Positions 61,433-64,000 of a DNA stretch of 64,000 nt are shown in pieces; position 1 is the stretch's first letter, and each line of letters starts with the position of its first letter. The notes below the pieces were generated by a model. The model saw nothing but the letters and a program-made list of their open reading frames with translations, was not told where the DNA came from and did no database searches. Location of the stretch: the NCBI GenBank assembly GCA_965228015.1, contig OZ245787.1, positions 124,001 through 188,000 of the forward strand. Reading direction: 5' to 3'. The translations under genes were made by a program, and so were the position numbers. The DNA is from SKKY01 sp965228015. GTDB taxonomy: Bacteria; Bacillota; Peptococcia; Peptococcales; SKKY01.

Positions 61433-61737
61433 TTTCTTTAAGCCATTATTTAATGCTGGGTTCTATTATTTTTTGTATTGGTGTATTTGGAGTCGTATCG
61501 AAAAAAAACGTTATTTCTATTCTCTTGTCAATAGAGCTTATGTTAAATGCAGTAAATATAAATTTAGTTGCTTTTAATAAATTTATAAGTCCAGATGAAC
61601 TTACCGGTCATCTTTTTGCTATTTTTATAATCGTTGTCGCTGCAGCTGAAGTAGCTTTAGGTCTTGCAATTGTTATCTCCCTATATAGACAAAGAAAGCA
61701 CATTATAGTTGAAAACCTGGATTGGCTAAAATGGTAG
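61429..61737 (+). CDS. nuoK: NADH-quinone oxidoreductase subunit K
   Basis: 102 residues, three helices. The two buried glutamates of the antiporter-like half-channel are present in LLSIELMLNAVNINLV and AAAEVALGLAIVI. Confidence 0.95.
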   Translation: MISLSHYLMLGSIIFCIGVFGVVSKKNVISILLSIELMLNAVNINLVAFNKFISPDELTGHLFAIFIIVVAAAEVALGLAIVISLYRQRKHIIVENLDWLKW

Positions 61738-61770
61738 TAACGCTCTTAATAAAAAAAGGCAGGTGTAATA

Positions 61771-63639
61771 ATGGTTGAATTAAGTTGGTTGATACCGGTG
61801 TTTCCGCTATTAGCATTTTTAATAATTAGCTTTCTTACAAGTAAAAGTAAAATAATTAGTTCGGGGATAGCTATTTTAGGTATGACTTGTTCCCTTTTTA
61901 TTTCAGTTTTTTCAGGAGTTCAAATACTTAATGATGAAATTACTATAGAAAATCCTTATGAGAAGTCAATTGATTGGTTGAATATTTCAGGATTTCATAT
62001 TGAAATGGGTACATTGATGGATCCGTTAAGCGCGGTAATGCTTATTGTTGTTACTGTAATTTCTCTATTAGTTCTTATTTATTCAATGGGATATATGGAA
62101 GGGGATGAATCTTATACAAGATTTTTTTCATATATATCATTATTTACTTTTTCAATGTTAGGACTTGTTGTAGCGAATAATTATTTTCAAATGTTTGTTT
62201 TTTGGGAACTAGTAGGCTTGTCCTCGTATTTACTAATTGGTTTTTGGTATAAAAAGAAATCTGCTGCAGATGCTAATAAAAAAGCTTTTATAACTAATAG
62301 AGTAGCAGATTTTGGTTTTATGCTTGGAATAATTATACTCTTTATTCATTTTGGAACATTTAATTTTAGAGAGTTATCAGAATTATTAATAAATAGTAAA
62401 GAATTATTAGTAATTACAATTGCTGGTATTTTAGTATTTATTGGTCCTATGGGAAAATCTGGACAGTTTCCATTTCATGTCTGGCTTCCAGATGCAATGG
62501 AAGGCCCCGCACCTGTAAGTGCTTTAATACATGCTGCAACAATGGTAGCTGCTGGAGTATTTCTTATTGCCAGAGGATATATTTTATTTGCATCTTCTGA
62601 GATAGTTATGCTGTTTATAGCATATATTGGAGGATTAACAGTCTTTTTTGCAGCTACAATCGCTCTTGTTCAGGTGGATTTTAAAAGAATACTTGCCTAT
62701 TCTACACTAAGTCAGCTAGGTTATATGGTTATGGCGATGGGAGTTGGAAGCCTGACAGTCGGGATGTTTCATCTTACAACACATGCTTTTTTTAAGGCTC
62801 TTCTGTTTTTGTGTGCAGGTAGTGTAATTCATGCAGCTCATGAGCAGGATATTAGGAAAATGGGTGGATTGTATAAAAAAATGAAGATTACCTCAATTAC
62901 CATGGTTATTGGTGGTCTTTCAATTTCTGGGATTCCCCCTTTTGCAGGATTTTGGAGTAAAGATGAAATTTTATTATCTATTTTTGAAAGTGGTAATTAT
63001 TTTCTTTATGCTTTAGGTGTTATTACTGCATTTCTTACTGCTTTTTATATGTTTAGATTGATTTTTCTGGTATTTTTCGATGAACCAAAATCGAATTATA
63101 ATCCACATGAATCTTCTTATAGTATGACTATTCCGCTTTTAGTTCTGGCTTTTTTTGCTATTACTGCTGGATTTATTGGAGCTCCATTTTTAGACAATGG
63201 ATTTAGCTCTTATGTTTATTTTGGTCGCCCTCATCATCCCGAGGTAAATTGGTTAATTATTATTTCTTTAATAATTATTAGTTGTTCTGGTATATTCTTA
63301 GCTTGGTTAATATATAGAAAGAAAATAATTTCAAGTGAGAAAATTTCGAGAAAATTTCCATTAATATATTCAATTTTAGATAATAAATATTATATAGATG
63401 AATTTTATGCTTGGATATTTAAGAAGATTATGTTAAATCTTGGAATTATATTTAATTGGTTTGATAGAAATATTGTTGATGGAATAGCACATGGTATAGC
63501 TGGATTTTCACGAGAATCAGGCAATAAATTACGATTAAGCCAAACTGGTAATCTGCAGACATACGCTTTAATTATTTTTTCTGCTGCTTTAGTTTTTGTT
63601 ATTTATTCGACAGTTTTAGTGACAGGAGGTATAAAATGA
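61771..63639 (+). CDS. nuoL: NADH-quinone oxidoreductase subunit L
   Basis: 622 residues, about 15-16 helices, Mrp-antiporter-like proton pump. Visible are the Glu of FVFWELVGLSSYLLIGFWY, LPDAMEGPAPVSALIHAAT, the Lys helix VDFKRILAYSTLSQLGYM, and the C-terminal transverse-helix region (KYYIDEFYAWIFKKIMLNL). The stop overlaps the nuoM ATG. Confidence 0.95.
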   Translation: MVELSWLIPVFPLLAFLIISFLTSKSKIISSGIAILGMTCSLFISVFSGVQILNDEITIENPYEKSIDWLNISGFHIEMGTLMDPLSAVMLIVVTVISLLVLIYSMGYMEGDESYTRFFSYISLFTFSMLGLVVANNYFQMFVFWELVGLSSYLLIGFWYKKKSAADANKKAFITNRVADFGFMLGIIILFIHFGTFNFRELSELLINSKELLVITIAGILVFIGPMGKSGQFPFHVWLPDAMEGPAPVSALIHAATMVAAGVFLIARGYILFASSEIVMLFIAYIGGLTVFFAATIALVQVDFKRILAYSTLSQLGYMVMAMGVGSLTVGMFHLTTHAFFKALLFLCAGSVIHAAHEQDIRKMGGLYKKMKITSITMVIGGLSISGIPPFAGFWSKDEILLSIFESGNYFLYALGVITAFLTAFYMFRLIFLVFFDEPKSNYNPHESSYSMTIPLLVLAFFAITAGFIGAPFLDNGFSSYVYFGRPHHPEVNWLIIISLIIISCSGIFLAWLIYRKKIISSEKISRKFPLIYSILDNKYYIDEFYAWIFKKIMLNLGIIFNWFDRNIVDGIAHGIAGFSRESGNKLRLSQTGNLQTYALIIFSAALVFVIYSTVLVTGGIK

Positions 63640-64000
63640 ATTTACCAATTTTATCTATTATTACATTAACCCCTGTTATTGGAGCAATAATAATTATGAT
63701 AATTCCAGAAAAAGAACATAAATTAATTAAATATACCGCTTTATTAGCTTCTGGAGTTTCATTATTTTTTTCTTTGTATGTTTATTATCATTATGACAAG
63801 ATAAAAGGTGGGTTGCAGTTTCTAGAAGAAATTCCTTGGATATCAAAATTTGGGATTTCATATTCCATGGGTGTAGATGGGATTAGCATTCCCCTTATTA
63901 TACTTACTGCATTAGTTATATTTACGGGTATATTTTCGTCTTGGAAGTTAGAAAAAAGACCAAAGGAATTTTTTGTTTTTTTATTAATATTAGTTGCAGG
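63636..64000 (+). CDS. nuoM: NADH-quinone oxidoreductase subunit M, 3' end outside window
   Basis: The first 121 codons only, starting at ATGA overlapping nuoL with site aggaggtat. ISYSMGVDGISIPLIILTAL is the NuoM pattern. nuoN is expected beyond the edge. Confidence 0.92.
   Translation, partial: MNLPILSIITLTPVIGAIIIMIIPEKEHKLIKYTALLASGVSLFFSLYVYYHYDKIKGGLQFLEEIPWISKFGISYSMGVDGISIPLIILTALVIFTGIFSSWKLEKRPKEFFVFLLILVA

Noticed and set aside
1..64000. CRISPR arrays, tRNA or rRNA genes
   Set aside because: No regularly spaced short repeats, cloverleaf-like intergenic segments or rRNA-like sequence were found; the repeats present are IS copies and single palindromes.

Overview
The window is AT-rich DNA from a low-GC Gram-positive bacterium, most likely an anaerobic or fermentative Firmicute. 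The evidence is purine-rich Shine-Dalgarno sites with TTG/GTG starts, YtrA-type GntR, YvrJ, YlxP (DUF503), RbgA (YlqF), DUF368, S-layer homology domains, a LexA/DinR-type SOS box and the lepB-rbgA-rnhB gene order. A betaine-type (BCCT) transporter hints at an osmotically stressful habitat, but I cannot fix the genus.

Layout: (1) 1-7.6 kb: a lipoprotein acetolactate decarboxylase gene split by an ISLre2-type element, a broken PEP/pyruvate-binding protein, a broken hemerythrin-tailed diguanylate cyclase, and a stand-alone BlaR1-tail-like protein. (2) 7.7-14 kb: accessory region with a decayed PAPS-reductase-like gene, an IS3-family copy, a decayed sigma factor, a YvrJ/amidase pair and an overlapping XRE-ImmA-PIN module. 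(3) 14-25.4 kb: DUF368, two c-di-GMP proteins, a NUDIX/PLD-helicase-DUF3427 pair, a GNAT/ATP-grasp fusion, an SLH-BsuPI protein, an AAA ATPase and a DsrE-like protein. (4) 25.4-38.5 kb: BCCT transporter, YtrA-type GntR/ABC operon, WYL regulator, a DedA-like gene split by an IS, DUF503, YbaK, a nested IS3 scar, and a SOS-controlled Y-polymerase/YolD pair. (5) 38.5-51.5 kb: intact trpB with its terminator split by an ISL3 element, broken ogt, AlkD, two more broken c-di-GMP genes, a second ISL3, an esterase and a second ATP-grasp remnant. (6) 51.5-57 kb: two ISLre2 copies around lepB-rbgA and inside rnhB. (7) 57-64 kb: an intact nuoABCDHIJKLM operon running off the right edge, with no nuoEFG between nuoD and nuoH.

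The dominant theme is genome decay with insertion-sequence expansion. About ten IS elements from at least four families are present, and roughly twenty genes carry lesions of two kinds only: one-base slips in homopolymer runs, and stop codons explained by C:G to T:A transitions at Gln, Trp or Arg codons. Housekeeping genes (nuo, trpB, lepB, rbgA) are clean. Substitutions between IS copies are almost all transitions. Together this looks like the spectrum of a mismatch-repair-deficient (mutator) lineage, although assembly error at homopolymers must be excluded.

Once pseudogenes and IS elements are counted, no stretch longer than about 300 bases is empty. I saw no rRNA, tRNA, CRISPR array, riboswitch or replication origin.
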